Shown here: piece by piece, positions 47,612 through 59,130 of the stretch
Layout of the letters: every line of letters starts with the position of its first letter
Position numbering within the stretch: the stretch's first letter is position 1
NCBI GenBank assembly: GCA_965153355.1
Contig: OZ231127.1
Coordinates: 22,568,001-22,632,000 of the forward strand
Direction of reading: 5' to 3'
DNA from: Flaccisagitta enflata
Taxonomy: Eukaryota; Chaetognatha; Sagittoidea; Aphragmophora
Length of the DNA stretch: 64,000 nucleotides
Made by a program: the position numbers and the translations under genes
The notes under the pieces: model-generated
Seen by the model: only the letters and a program-made list of their open reading frames with translations
Told to the model about the DNA's origin: nothing
Databases searched by the model: none

Positions 47612-48087
47612 GCAAGAGTGAACCAGAAAGATCAATAAAAACTAAAGGGTGGAACAAAATGAAAATTAAATACCATTTTATCAAACCTTCCTTTCTCCAA
47701 TCATTCATTCATTAATTCAATCAGTCCTGCAGTCATTTATTTGTTCATTTGTTCATTCATTCGCTTGTTTATTTGTTCGTTTGTTTGTTTGTACGTGTTT
47801 TTGTTTATTATTTCGTTTGATTGTTAGTTTGTTAGTTCATAGGTTTGTTTGTCCCTTCGTTTATTTGTTCATAATTATTCACTCATTCAATTCATCATCA
47901 TAAGAAATGAGGTAGAAATCATTTAGTTTTAACTATCCTTCAATACGAGGCAAAAAAAAAAAAAAAGGCCGGATACACGGCTACCCTAGTCACGTGCGGG
48001 TGGGCAGGAGCAGTGCTGGAGAAGGTCACTGAGGCATCTGGGCAGTAGCAGTATGCTCAAAAAGCCCAAAAACGCCGAAAAAGTAAA

Positions 48088-48698
48088 TAGTCGCAAAAGC
48101 GTTACATGGTCAGCGGTACCCAATGCACCTAAGTTAGTGTATTTGGGGGGGCTGAGAGGCCTGATTTTGGGTCTGAAAGGTCTGATGTAGGGTCTGAGAG
48201 GCATGATTTGGTGTCTGAAAGGGACTGATTTAGGGGCTAAGGGGTCTAATTTGGGGTCTGAAAGAGCCCGGTTTGGGGTCTGGGAGGCCTAATTTGGGGT
48301 CTAACAGGCCTGATATGGATCTGAGAGGCCTGATTTGGTTCTGAGAGGCCTGATTTGGGGTCTCAGCGGTCTGATTTGGGCTCTGAAAGGGCCTGATTTA
48401 GGGTCTGAGATGCTTGATTTGGGGTCTGAAATGCTTAATTTGGGGTCTGAGAGGCCTGATTTGGGGTCTGAGAGGTCTGATTTGGGATCTAAGAGGCCTG
48501 ATTTGGGGTCAGAAAGGTCTGTTTAGGGGTCTTAAAGGGCCTGATTTGGTGTCTAAGAGGCCTGATTTGGGTTCAAAAGGGCTTCATTTGCAGTCTGGGA
48601 GGCTTCGGGGGGGGGGGGGACCAACATACGGAAACTGTAGAAAATTGCCCTATTTGGAATCATAGGTCATCGGCCCCTCCGGGGCCGCTGCCCAAAAG
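48088..48698. mobile_element. Fold-back element F1 with 21-bp minisatellite core
   Basis: Left end TAGTCGCAAAAGCGTTACAT then GGTCAGCGGTACCC. Right end ATAGGTCATCGGCCCC then GGGGCCGCTGCCCAAAAG. The core 48141-48600 is a 21-bp minisatellite of the type GGTCTGAGAGGCCTGATTTGG, about 20 units. The left long arm seems reduced compared with its two neighbours. Confidence 0.75.
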
Positions 48699-48702
48699 GG
48701 GA

Positions 48703-48779
48703 CCGACCGACCGACCGACCGACCGACCGACCGACCGACCGACCGACCGACCGACCGACCGACCGACCGACCGACCGAC
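48703..48779. repeat. (ACCG)n pure microsatellite
   Basis: Nineteen uninterrupted units, the longest pure family H microsatellite in the window; it reads as Val-Gly-Arg-Ser repeats on the minus strand. Confidence 0.95.
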
Positions 48780-48850
48780 ATAGCCGGGTGTAGACTCGCG
48801 TAGCACGCGACTAAAAAAAATGAAATCATCGTGACAGCTGATTTTACTTG

Positions 48851-48966
48851 CAACAAACCGAGTAGGCCAATAACGTGTGCCGTGTGGATCGTCTAATGAA
48901 TATGCTACCCGACCAACCGACCAACTAACACTGCCAGTTATAGAGATGCTTTGGATCACTTGAAAT
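48851..48966 (-). mobile_element. Family H fragment, decayed
   Basis: AACAAACCGAGTAGGCC near one end, CCGACCAACCGACCAAC, and CAGTTATAGAGATGC at the other. Terminal hairpins are not intact. Probably subfamily C. Confidence 0.5.
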
Positions 48967-49082
48967 AGAAAAGGAAGTAGGGAGGAAGAAAGAAACTAAG
49001 GGGGGAAGAGACGAAGAAAGGAAGAAAGGAATAAAGGAAGAAAGAAAGAAAGGAAGAAAGGAAGAAAGGAAACTAGTCATCC

Positions 49083-49640
49083 AAGGATCGCACATGGTCA
49101 GCGGTACCCGATGCCCTGCTTGGAGTGATCAGTTGAAGAAGTGGAGTGAGAGCAGGGCAGCGGCCCCAAAGGGCCGATGTCCTGTAGGACACAGGGGTGA
49201 ATTTCCAGACGTCCTGAGGAGGCATATCCAAGAGCTGATTTGATTGATTGGAGCACAGTAAGAAGATCAGGGATGAGGGCAGATAAGAGACCTGAGAGGG
49301 TCATTTTAAGGGCTGAATTGAGACCCAAGTGGTCAGATTTTATGTTTGAGAGGGCTGAATTTGGGCTTGAAATGGCTGATTTTGGGCTTAACAAGGCTGA
49401 TTTAGGGCTCTCGTGAACTGATTTGGGCTTGAGAGAGCTTATTTTGGGCCTGAGAGGGCTTTTTTTGGGCTGGAGAGGGCTGATTTTGGGCTTGAGAGGC
49501 CTGTGTTTTGGGTCTGAAAGGACTGATTATGGGCCTGAGAGGGGCCTAGGGGGGGGACGGACGTACGTACGGACGGACATCTGGAAATTCACCCCTGTGT
49601 CCTACAGGACATCGGCCCTTTGGGGCCGCTGCCCAAAAAG
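49083..49640. mobile_element. Fold-back element F2 with 21-bp minisatellite core
   Basis: Left end ATGGTCAGCGGTACCC; right end GGGGCCGCTGCCCAAAA. Arms of about 58 bp at 49155-49213 and 49575-49633 are almost perfect inverted copies and contain GGGCAGCGGCCCC, CCGATGTCCTGTAGGACAC and GGTGAATTTCCAG. The core 49290-49545 is a 21-bp minisatellite of GGGCTTGAGAGGGCTGATTTT type. GGACGGACGTACGTACGGAC lies at the right arm's edge. Confidence 0.82.
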
Positions 49641-49645
49641 GAAAA

Positions 49646-50141
49646 TAGTCGCAAAAGCGTCAGATGGTCAGCGGTACCCGTGCCCTGCTGGGCAGTTGTT
49701 GAAATTGAGGGGGAGAAAGCGGCTCGGCTGTCGATGACTACGCTTTCATGGGGATTTTCTTCCTCCTCCTCTTTCTTCTCCTCCCGCTCCCCAGCCGAGT
49801 GCCCATCTCAGCTCAGGCCCTATCCCAGCCTCAGCCAAATCCAGTCTTGAGGCTCAATCCAACCTCCTGCCTAAATCCCAGTCTTGAGGCCCAAATCCTT
49901 GAGGCTGGAATTTGGGCCTTGGGGTGGGGATTTAGGCCTGGAGGTTGGGATTTGAGCCTCAAGACTAGGATTTGGGCCTCAAGGCTGGGATATGGGCCTC
50001 AAGGCTGAGATATGGGTCTTGTGGCAGGGGGGAGGGGGGGTACGTAGAAGAAGAAGAAGGAGGAGGAGAAGAAGAAGGAGAAAATCCCCCGTATGTGTGA
50101 AAGCATAGGTCATCGACCCCTTCGGGGCCGCTGCCCAAAAG
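49646..50141. mobile_element. Fold-back element F3 with palindromic 21-bp core
   Basis: Left end TAGTCGCAAAAGCGTCAGAT then GGTCAGCGGTACCC, following F2 directly. Right end CATCGACCCC, TTCGGGGCCGCTGCCCAAAAG. Inverted arms include CATGGGGATTTTCTTCC against GGAGAAAATCCCCC, and TCGATGACTACGCTTTCA against TGAAAGCATAGGTCATCGA. The 21-bp units (GGGCCTCAAGGCTGGGATTT type) are inverted about the midpoint, so almost the whole element can fold. Confidence 0.8.
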
Positions 50142-50240
50142 GAAGAAAGGAAGAAAGGAAGAAAGAAAGATAGGAAAAACCGATTGGAAATTGAAGCTTC
50201 ACACGAGAGTACTGGTATCTATTGGCAAGCAAAAGGACGA

Positions 50241-50358
50241 TCTGGATTTGAGTTTTGAGAGGAAGTTAATTCAAGATTGCGCGGTAAAGGAGTTAAAGAC
50301 CTGGATTTGAGTTTTGAGAGGAAGTTAATTTAAGATTGCGCGGTAAAGGAGTTAGAAG
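50241..50358. repeat. 59-bp tandem duplication
   Basis: CTGGATTTGAGTTTTGAGAG ... GCGCGGTAAAGGAGTTA occurs twice with one difference. It is flanked by AAGGACGAT(C/G)TGGAT sequence on both sides. Confidence 0.88.
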
Positions 50359-50898
50359 AAAATGGGATTTATTGGAAGGACCAAAAGGACGATGTGGATG
50401 GGGTCACCATCCCTACACCATCCCTACACCCTAGGAGTTAAAGACCTGCCTTAAACATAGTTTTTACTAAAGTAGCAAAAAGCTTTTCGGCTGTACATTA
50501 TCAGAGGAATCGTCGGAACAATCAAGAGTGAGGGTTTGGTTATTGCGTCAAAGTTACAAATCTTATTTCTTTGGGTTCTAACTTTAGGAGGATAGTAATA
50601 CGCTACGCGTGAGTACAACAAGGACATCAACATTGAATAAATCATACATACATATCATACATATCTTTACTTATTACTACCCTGAGCGATCGATCAATAA
50701 CAGAGACCCCCTTGAACTAAGGTCACAGCTGATTTCGCGATCATCGTTAATCATTCTTCTTCCTCTTCCTCTTCTTTAACGATGATAAAAAAGATGACCA
50801 GGAAACAAAAGCGACAGATCATGGTTAATAAAAATTGACCATGACCAAAAGAACACAGCCAGCAGCAAGCGGCGCAAGTCTCTGAACATTATAACTTA
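50359..50898. other. No gene seen
   Basis: CACCATCCCTACACC is duplicated near 50405. Otherwise no feature. Confidence 0.4.
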
Positions 50899-51194
50899 AA
50901 GAAGAAGAAGAAGAAGAAGAAGAAGAAGAAGAAGAAGAAGAAGAAGAAGAAGAAGAAGAAGAAGAAGAAGAATTTGATTTGATTTGATTTACTGTCCAAA
51001 TAAGCGATAACACTTAGGTACAATGACAAGAACATGACAGAGGTCACGGTATTTTGATAAATAGGCAATACTGCTACAACTGTTGAGTCAGGTAGGTTCA
51101 AATCATTTCAGGTCGCTTGAAATAGAAGAAGAAGAAGAAAAAGAAAAAGAAGAAGAAGAAGAAAAAGAAAAAGAAAAAGAAAAAGAAAAAGAAG

Positions 51195-51225
<31 letters not shown>

Positions 51226-51406
51226 CCAACAACAACAGCAACAACAACAACGAGAACAACAACAACTATGATAACAACAACAACTATGAGAACAACAACC
51301 AACCAACAAAAACGACAACAAGAACAACAACAATGAGAACAAATATGACAACAACTACGAGAACAACAAACTTTGACGACAACAACAACAACAACAACAA
51401 CAACAA

Positions 51407-51457
<51 letters not shown>

Positions 51458-51561
51458 CGACGAAAACAACAACAAAAACAACAACAACAAAACAACAACA
51501 AAACAACAACAAAACAACAACAAAACAACAACAAAAACAACAATGAAAACAACAACGACGA

Positions 51562-51620
<59 letters not shown>

Positions 51621-51645
51621 GCAACAACCACAACAACAACAACTA
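50899..51645. repeat. (GAA)n and (CAA)n compound arrays
   Basis: (GAA)n at 50899-50970, a 155-bp non-repetitive interval, GAA/AAAAG units at 51126-51224, then CAA-rich sequence with GAA, TAT and GAC interruptions to 51645, including regular CAAAACAACAA units at 51480-51535. Confidence 0.94.
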
Positions 51646-51904
51646 AACTGGATGCCACAATCTAGACCCCTTATACATGAATTAGCTTTCTAGGCCTGCA
51701 ATCGAACCAATTGGACCAGAAATTCGATTTCTCTATCCATCTATTAAGCCTCTCCCAAACGTTCCTAGTGCTGTTTCAGGCATGTCAGCATAACAAGCTC
51801 CAAAGTAGCCATCAACATACTGCGATCAATTTCTTGAAATTCACGCCTCTGACTTCTTGCTAATTTTATTCTTATTCTTTTTTTTCTCATTCTTTTTCAT
51901 TTTT

Positions 51905-51910
51905 GTTTTT

Positions 51911-51957
<47 letters not shown>

Positions 51958-52072
51958 TGTTTTTGTTTTTGTTTTTGTTTTCATTTTCGTTTTCATTTTT
52001 GTTTTCATTTTCGTTTTTGTTTTTGTTTATTGAGGTTAGCATAGGTTAGCATAGCACGCGACTAAAAATGAC
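51905..52072 (-). repeat. Hexanucleotide (TTTTCG/TTTTTG)n with family H remnant
   Basis: About 20 hexamer units at 51905-52028, then GGTTAGCATA twice, then AGCACGCGACTAAAAATG, the last bases of a minus-strand subfamily B 5' end. The rest of that element is missing. Confidence 0.85.
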
Positions 52073-52139
52073 CTATTATGTAAAGCCACTATTTAACCTA
52101 TCCTTCGATATGAGCCAAGACAAAAGAGACAATAAAATC

Positions 52140-52400
52140 AAGAAGGAAGGAAGAAAGGAAGAAAGGAAGAGAGGAAGATAGGTAGAAAGGAAGAAGCGAA
52201 TTAAGGAAGAAAGAAAGGAAGAAAGGAAGAAAGGAAGAAAGAAAGAAAGAAAGAAAGGAAGAAAGGAAGAAAGGAAGAAAGGAAGAAAGGAAGAAAGGAA
52301 GAAAGGAAGAAAGGAATAACGCAATAACGCAATAACGCAATAACGCAATAATGGAATAACGGAAGAAAGGAAGAAAGGAATAACGGAAGAAAGGAAGAAA
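52140..52400. repeat. (GGAAGAAA)n with (AATAACGC)n insert
   Basis: Octamer purine units, interrupted at 52313-52362 by five AATAACGC-type octamers, then resumed. Both have period 8. Confidence 0.92.
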
Positions 52401-52602
52401 TGAACTTGAAATTGAAGGTGTACATTCAAAAAACGTTTCAACGGAAGCACTTGTAACAGAATAAGAAACGAAAATCAAGTCCCCTCAAAGTATTTCTTTT
52501 ATTTTGTATGTTGGCTATGTAGAAAACTGTCTATAACAAAACATCTTGTTGGTCCCTTGGACTTAGTCAGAAGGATTCGTAACTGTATCTTATTTTCTTT
52601 TT

Positions 52603-52817
52603 TTTTAGTCGCGTGCTACTTGACTCTACACCCCGCTTTGTCGGTCGGTCCGTCCGTCGGTCCGTCCGTCGGTCCGTCCGTCGGTCCTTCACACTTTAGT
52701 TTTTTTGGGTTTTTGTGGTCTTTGGCCTCACTGCTCCTGCCAAAATGATAAAGTGACCTCAAAAACAGCCCCTGCCCACCCGCACGCGACTGGGGTAGCC
52801 GTGTATCCGGCCTTGTT
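52603..52817 (+). mobile_element. Family H element, subfamily B, hairpin h1
   Basis: AGTCGCGTGCTACTTGACT head, GTCGGTCCGTCC microsatellite of about 60 bp, GCTCCTGCCAAAATG, 3' arm GCACGCGACT, complete h1 and CTTGTT. Only the inner arm of the 5' hairpin is mutated. Confidence 0.93.
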
Positions 52818-55774
52818 AGCACTGGAAAGGAGATGAAGTCAAAACTATCCTCAGCGTTCGATCGATAATAGAGAATCCCTGGCATGAACTGAGTTGGCTC
52901 ATGGTCAATCTGATCTGCCATTGATCCAATGGCACAGCTGATTTGACGATCATCGTTAATCATAGATGATCGATGAAAAATACATTTCACCATAACCAGA
53001 AAGGGAAGAAGCAGACAAACAAACAGAACAATCAAAACAAATATTAGGACAAATACAGACAAATAGAAAGACAAACAAATCAATGTTAATGTTGAGAAAA
53101 AGCCAGACAGAAAGGCTGACAATTAAAGAGAAATAACAGATAAAGAGATGAACAGATACAATTTTACAAAAGTTTGAGTTCATCATATGGCAAGGGTTCA
53201 ACCTTAGAAAAATCATCGATATCATCGATGATACATATTGAATCGTAAAGATTTTTGAAAAATCTTTCGATCTAGATCAATCCCAGCCATCTCAGTCTAA
53301 AAGCAATCGTTTTCCTGGCCCAGGATCAAAACAAACCTGGTTGCTAAAGCGTGTTACCGTCATTAAGTGAATTCTTCATTAGAATCTGAATCGCTCGTCT
53401 TCGCCTGTCTAGAAGAATTTACCGATTCAACTTTTTAAGGTGGCTGGCCGGAAAGGAGTGATCGCGTTGTTATGTTTTAAAAAATATTACAATCAAATTT
53501 TACAACATTAGAAAGCCCAGTGTTTAAGCTTTCCTCTGTTCTACTTATTTTTTCAATACTCATAACATTTTGGATGTAGCGATAAAAAGAAGAAACCGAA
53601 GGGGTTGTCGCATTGGGAACATTTTCAAGATATTACATAGTGTAAGAAGCGAATTTATGCGGCCCTAAATCAGCAGAAACTTGATATTTGATTTATACAG
53701 AAAGTGTGAACGAAATTGTTTAAGATACAAGGCGGAATTTATGATATATACTTTCAAAGACACGTTTTAGCTATTTTGTCCTTCTATGCTTAAATGAGTC
53801 ATGATATTGTATTAGCTTTTGCAATTCGTCCATGATATTGGCATTTTATAGTTAAATAGAGATGATGCATCTCAGTCAATCAATCCGTACATGTTTAGTA
53901 ATGGGTATAGCCCACTTGATTTTACAATTATCTGCAGTAGTTAGTTTGCTCTTTTTATCACTTCATATCATGTCATGTCCCCGGTTTCCATTGGCTAACT
54001 TGCTAATTTAGCCTTTAGCTTTTTAGCTTGGTTACCCTAAGAGACACTGGTCCCTCTTGGTTAACCGTGACCAGTAATTCTTCTGCACCTATTACATTCA
54101 TCATTGTATGCTCAATCATCATTTAGCTTTACAAAAGATAAATCCCTAGCAATTGTTCATTGGCTCTCTTATTGTTTATTTAAGTTTCCTTACGATTATT
54201 CATCAGCTCTCGCAATGAATCGTTAAGTTTCCTGTCAATGATTCATCTACTCACTATGGTATTTTTGTCATTCACTTTCACAACAAATCCCGTTTAATTC
54301 TCAGGTGTGAAGTTGTCTGTGATATGGAAGGCCATAGTGAGGTCCCAGTGTTTTCTAGTATTTCATAGTTGGAGAGCCAAAGTTTGGAAGCAGTAATTCT
54401 TTGTCAATATCTCTTACTCCCACATAAAGGTCAAGTTAACTCAGTTTGACTCAAGAATCAGATTGTGACTCATGGCTAAGTTAAATGACTTAAGAAGATA
54501 ATCAGACGTGCGCTTAGGAGATTGGGTCGTCGGTAAGCGAGCCATTCCACTGAACAGCTGAAGATTCGGGTTACAAGTTTGCTTGCCTCAGCAAGCACGA
54601 CGTCAAGCTTGATAGCTAGGATCTTGCGAACGAAGGTCACGTCAAAGGACAAGTCAAGAGAGGATCTTGGAAGCTTCAGGTCTGTTCTCAAGACTGTCAG
54701 TATTATGGTGCATCAATATACCCCAATAATTCAGCATTTACCGATACATAAATCTTTACGTAACAATAGGGAATATCTTGATGATATCTAGATAATACGC
54801 CCAATGCGACAACCCCTATAGTTAATGATTTCATGAGCGCTCAAGCGTGAAATACGAGGTCTGAAAACGAACGTGATCGTGACATTTTTCTCTAAGTGGC
54901 GGAAATCGTCGTGACCTTTTTTACCCAAACTTTGAAAGCTGATATCTCCTGAACGGATTGACCGATTGACTTGATTTTTTTTATGGTAACCTCATATGAC
55001 CTTGTCTACTGATGTGTGAAATTTCAGAAAATTTCAGGTAGTGCAACCACCCTAACCTGCCTACCTACCCAAAAATTTCAAATTAGCGTAGCTAAAAAAA
55101 TATTCTACGAATTTTTTTGAAATTTTGCATGAACAACCTTCCAACCCCTGGACAAATCCTGAGTAAGTTGTACGGCGATCACGTAATTACTTTGACCGTA
55201 ATCACATAAAAAATAGTTGCGGACGAACTGATGTAAAAGGATAGTCGCTTTCGTGGGAAAATATCAAGCTACCTATCATAATCTTTCCAGTTCCATGAAG
55301 TTTAGATAAATAAGCTTGGAGCTAGCGGTTGACTTTTGTTCCGCTCTTCTATCTTGGCAATAAAAAAGAAAAAAATTTATAAATTTGCTCGGTCGATTCC
55401 CCTCCTCGGTTCAGTTCACAGTAAACGACTCTAGAAGCCTGTGCTTGTTTTACGGCGAATTCACTGTTATGTCTGTATCTCAAACGTTGAGTCTTGCAAA
55501 GAGAAGCGCTAATTTGCTAAAATGCATTTTTACACGGGGATTGCAAAACTGAAATGGGCAACGTTTTCGCTCAAACTATTGCCATTTCTAAACGAAAAAA
55601 GATAGCAATACCAAATTGGCGCCAAATGAACTTTAAAAGAGCTTTCAGATCACATAAGATTTTAATATGTTTTCCTTTGATTCATAGGTAAAATTAGCCA
55701 TTCAATAGTGCGTCTTTTTTTTAAATCGTATGGTATTCACCTTTGGGGAGCAGCACCGAAGGAACTGAAACACC
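52818..55774. other. No gene seen; largest repeat-poor stretch
   Basis: Nearly 3 kb without simple repeats. A short family H 5' scrap (TAGTTGCGGACGAACTG) lies at 55217. Open frames near 54476-54791 on both strands show no recognisable domain. An unrecognised UTR or regulatory sequence could lie here. Confidence 0.4.
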
Positions 55775-56075
55775 AGCAGTGCAACCACCACCCCTCTGCA
55801 ACCATCACCATCAATACCTCCACCACTTCAACCATTACCAACAGCTCCGACACTACCACCATCATCATACCAACACCACCACCACCATCATACCAACACT
55901 ACCACCATAACACCACTACCATACCACAACGACCAGTATACCACCACCATAACAACAACAACCACCATCATACCAACACTACCACCACCATCATACCAAC
56001 ACTACCACCATAACGCCACTACCATACCACAAGACCACAACCACCAGTATACCACCACCATAACAACAACAACTA
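55775..56075. repeat. (CCA/CAT)-rich imperfect trinucleotide region
   Basis: ACCACCATCATACCAACACT-type units with two long near-identical blocks (about 55890-55935 and 55990-56030). Thr/His/Pro frames are artefacts. Confidence 0.88.
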
Positions 56076-56286
56076 TTAAGCCATACAATAAGCGAAGGCG
56101 ATCGCCATGAACTCATGGGCTTTGTGAGTACACTGCCTTCGAACACCTCCGATGGTGTTTAGCATCCCATGGATACACCGTTTCGCGTAACAACGAGTGG
56201 TAGGATACTTTTCGAGTGGTCGTCGTCGACTTTCGCGTGCTCTACCACTCGCGAGAGAGTATCAAGAGGAGAAGCTCTATAAGTGC

Positions 56287-56650
56287 CTCCTCCTCCTCCT
56301 CCTCCTCCTCCTCCACTTTCTTTTTCTTCATACAGTCCAACAATTTTGCTATAAAATCAGTGTCCTGTTGTAGCTGTCATCTTAGAGATGTATGAATCAC
56401 AGCCAATATTCTCGATTTACTGGAAATTTGCTGCCACCGCCGCCTCCTCCTCCTCCTCCTCCTCTCCCCCTCTTCCTCCTCTTTTTTTATACAATGCCAC
56501 AAGTTATAATTAAAACCAATGTCCTGTTATAGCTGTCATCTCAAAGATATATATAGCTAGGCCAAATACTCAATTTACTTGAGATTAGCTGTTTTCCGCC
56601 ACCTCTTATTCCTCCTCTGCCTCCTCCTCCTCCTCCTCCTCCCCCCATTC
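56287..56650. repeat. 159-bp tandem units each led by (CTC)n
   Basis: GTCCTGTTRTAGCTGTCATC occurs at 56362 and 56521. CTC runs lie at 56287-56311, 56443-56466 and 56610-56641, so there are just over two copies. Confidence 0.85.
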
Positions 56651-56809
56651 TATAATCAACCATCTCATCTTACATTGTAAACTTTACAAAAGAACTAGCA
56701 ACAAGACTACACTTTTTTAACAAACAATTGCTTTCTAGTAGTAGAGCTGAAATAGATTATTACCAATGGAGCTGGATATCAAATTGCCCTTTTAAGACAT
56801 AGGAAAATA

Positions 56810-57150
56810 GCAAGGTCCTATTTCTCCAAAATGGTAAGAGGTACCCATATATGGAAACTAGTCCCTTGTAGGCCATCACCAAAAGGTAGAAATTCATCAA
56901 AAAAAGTACCTTAAGTCCCTGGTGTACATAGGTAAAAAAAAATAAAACTGGTTTTTTTGCTCTTCCCCCTTCCATAGGATTACAATGGGAAGTTACTCAT
57001 TGAATTTTAAAAATTGCTTTTTTTAGTATTGCGCAAAAAGTATGAGAGGTACCCATATATGGAAACCTGATTATGAAACCTAAGGGTCTCCTCTTCAAAT
57101 TTCATTAATGATATTACCTTAATGTTTGGGTGTACTATGGTTTAAGAAAA
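56810..57150. repeat. 208-bp tandem duplication
   Basis: GAGGTACCCATATATGGAAAC at 56838 and 57046, followed in both by related CCTTRTAGG/AAGGGTCTC and TTCAT..A..TACCTTAA blocks. Confidence 0.75.
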
Positions 57151-57570
57151 AAAAGGTCGCTGACCCCCTTTATAAGAAATAAGCCTCGCCAGGCCATTTA
57201 GAGCGCTCTAGCCCCATAAAAAAATCAGCCAAAATTGTGATAGGTATTTTACATACTAACCACTAACTTTCATTTTCAGCCATATTTGCTTCATTTCTTT
57301 TACTTTTAAATTTTGACAAAATTTGCCATTTCAGCCTCCAGAGCCAGAGTCCGGGTGATTACATAGTGGGCACCTAGTTCCGGTTAAGTTAGGGTTCTAT
57401 GGCTGGTTAATATCAATCATATAGTTCAAAGATTAGGTTTGGCGTTTTTTGTTTCTCCATTTTTGGCATAGAAGTGCCCTCTGAGGTACTGAGAAGGGTC
57501 GGCCCACAGTGTAAATGCATCGGGCCTTGCTTTTAAATTTTCTTCATGAACTAACGAGAAACTTCTTTTC

Positions 57571-57660
57571 AGTGCAGTCGTGTGCTACGCGACACTACCA
57601 GTCATTTTGTCCGTCCAACCATCTTTCCGTCGGTCCGCCGGTCCGTCCATTCGTCACAAA
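57571..57660 (+). mobile_element. Family H 5' fragment, subfamily B
   Basis: AGTCGTGTGCTACGCGACACT and TTTGTCCGTCCAACC plus a decayed GTCGGTCC run. The 3' half is absent. Confidence 0.7.
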
Positions 57661-57765
57661 CTTGATTTTACGAGCGGGTTCCATTTTGGAGGTCCCCTCG
57701 AGACGAAACTTTTTGAAGCGCTGCATAACTGTTTAAAGTGTCTTTTGTTCATATTTTCTTGTTCG

Positions 57766-57970
57766 TCAGAAATCTTGCTTGAATGATCGGACGCACGCTA
57801 CGTTGTTCTCATAAACTTTATTTTTTACTTGTTCAGGTCGAATTTCTTTCATCGTCGTAGAAAAGGACGCCAATTCTGTCATTAGCATTTCAACCTCATC
57901 CAAATAATCAATCTGATCCTCTTCCTGCCGCTTTCCCTGCTGCTGCTCCCCAATTGGTGATAAACGCGAA
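57766..57970 (-). CDS. Possible terminal exon, unidentified protein
   Basis: The minus strand from about 57950 reads QQGKRQEEDQIDYLDEVEML, then MTELASFSTTMKEIRPEQ and ends KQDF at a TGA (57768-57766). The composition (acidic/basic, heptad-like hydrophobics) and absence of low complexity look coding. A GGGAGCAG that could act as an acceptor precedes QQGK. An AATAAA occurs within the frame at about 57826 to 57821, so the transcript may end earlier than the frame. Possible upstream exons near 58469-58488 (ATTTTCAG ... GTGAGC on the minus strand) are too short to judge. No family recognised. Confidence 0.3.
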
Positions 57971-58613
57971 ACATAACCGGTATTAAGCAGAATAACAACA
58001 AGTCAGCTAATTTTGCAGATTAACTGAAGGCAACAACCGCTCAATGTTAAAATAATAAACGACTTGACAACTACAACCGGCTTGACTTCGAAAATTTTCT
58101 TTTTTAAAAATCAGTGTTTGATATTAGCCACCCGACGCTCAACTTTTTCTCCTCACTGCTTTTTCAAAACAAATCCGTTATTTTTTTTAAAGAAAAAAAA
58201 CCTTCGAAGAAGGATTTGAAGAAAGAAGGAAAGGAAAAAATATTGATTTCCAGCAAGAAAACGATAAAGAAACCAACTTCATCAGGTTACACCGCCTCGG
58301 ACGAATTAAAAAAATATTCTGCATCTTCAGACTCCTTCATCAGTGTTTTCATATACAAATCGTTTGCCGCTGAATTTTGATTTTTTAAAAACCGTAAAAA
58401 CCGCGTGAGGAGGATTACCGATCATAAACCACATCTATACAAATCAACCCCCGCAACGCTCACCTTCTTCGAATTCACGAATTCTGAAAATATTTCATAA
58501 TAGAAAAAAAAACACACTGAGAAATTAAGTTCACTCTAAAGAGCGCGTGCACTGCCGGTGGCAAGAAAATACGAGCGAACACGCATTTTCATTCACAACA
58601 TTCAACAGGCATC
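57971..58613. other. 5' flank of the next gene; nothing firm
   Basis: Contains a Lys-rich plus-strand frame (58114-58380) without recognisable domains and a possible minus-strand micro-exon. No call made. Confidence 0.35.
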
Positions 58614-59130
58614 ATGATCTCCTACTTATCCCTCCGATCGACTCTTTCTTCCTCATTACACACCCCCTTCCGTCCCGACGTCTCGTCGTCGTCCTCCCCA
58701 TCTTCCTCCACCTCCACCTCCTCCTCATCTTCCTATCGTGGCATCCTCTCCTCGTCGTGGTTATTTTTCCTCCTCCTCCTCTCCCATTCAGCGTCTCGGT
58801 TAACTTCCTCCGAAGAGACGTCGACTACGTTTTCCATCACGGCGCCGGAAACGCTGAGGCACGTCGTCGCCAACGAAGACCCGAGTCAGGGCGTCAAGCT
58901 CCAACTCACCTGGAAACTCGATTTTGGCAGATTTACGAAAGACGATTTCGTGTACACTCTCAATCATAAATACGTTCGCGTCGGCGGCGGCGAAGGAATG
59001 AATCACATCAGCCAGGAATATCCGACCGAATGCCAACCGACGTCCAAGTTCGGCCCGGTCCAATGCGGAATGAGGAACAGTCAATTCGCCGATAGGATTA
59101 TCATGTATATGAGCACGATTACCGCGCATG
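58614..59130 (+). CDS. First exon of an unrecognised secreted or membrane-anchored protein
   Basis: ATG at 58614 opens 172 codons ending at a consensus donor GTAAGT (59131), phase 1. A long Ser/Thr-rich N-terminus (residues 10-40) precedes a hydrophobic segment SSWLFFLLLLSHSAS at about 48-62, so it reads as a signal anchor or an unusually late signal peptide. The start could also be non-coding leader if a later ATG were used, but none precedes the hydrophobic segment in frame. The remaining 105 residues form a well-behaved extracellular-type domain with VKLQLTWKLDFGRFTKDDF, YVRVGGGEGMN, CQPTSKFGPVQCGMRNSQF and ADRIIMYM. The two cysteines probably pair. G+C-rich codons match the other host exons. 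I do not recognise the family, and no downstream exon could be assigned before the MATH-BTB gene. Confidence 0.6.

Larger units (their letters stand above)
47960..48817 (-). mobile_element. Family H element, subfamily B, hairpin h1, split by a fold-back element
   Basis: The 3' part (h1, GTCACGTGCGGGTGGGC, AGCAGTATGCTCAAA in plus reading) lies at 47965-48087. The 5' part, with a long pure (ACCG)n run and a GCGTAGCACGCGACTAAAAA end, lies at 48699-48817. The fold-back element at 48088-48698 separates them exactly at the microsatellite edge. Confidence 0.85.

Noticed and set aside
48335-48665. LGSERPDLGSER repeat protein
   Set aside because: 21-bp minisatellite core of a fold-back element, period divisible by three; degenerate units break the frame at both ends.
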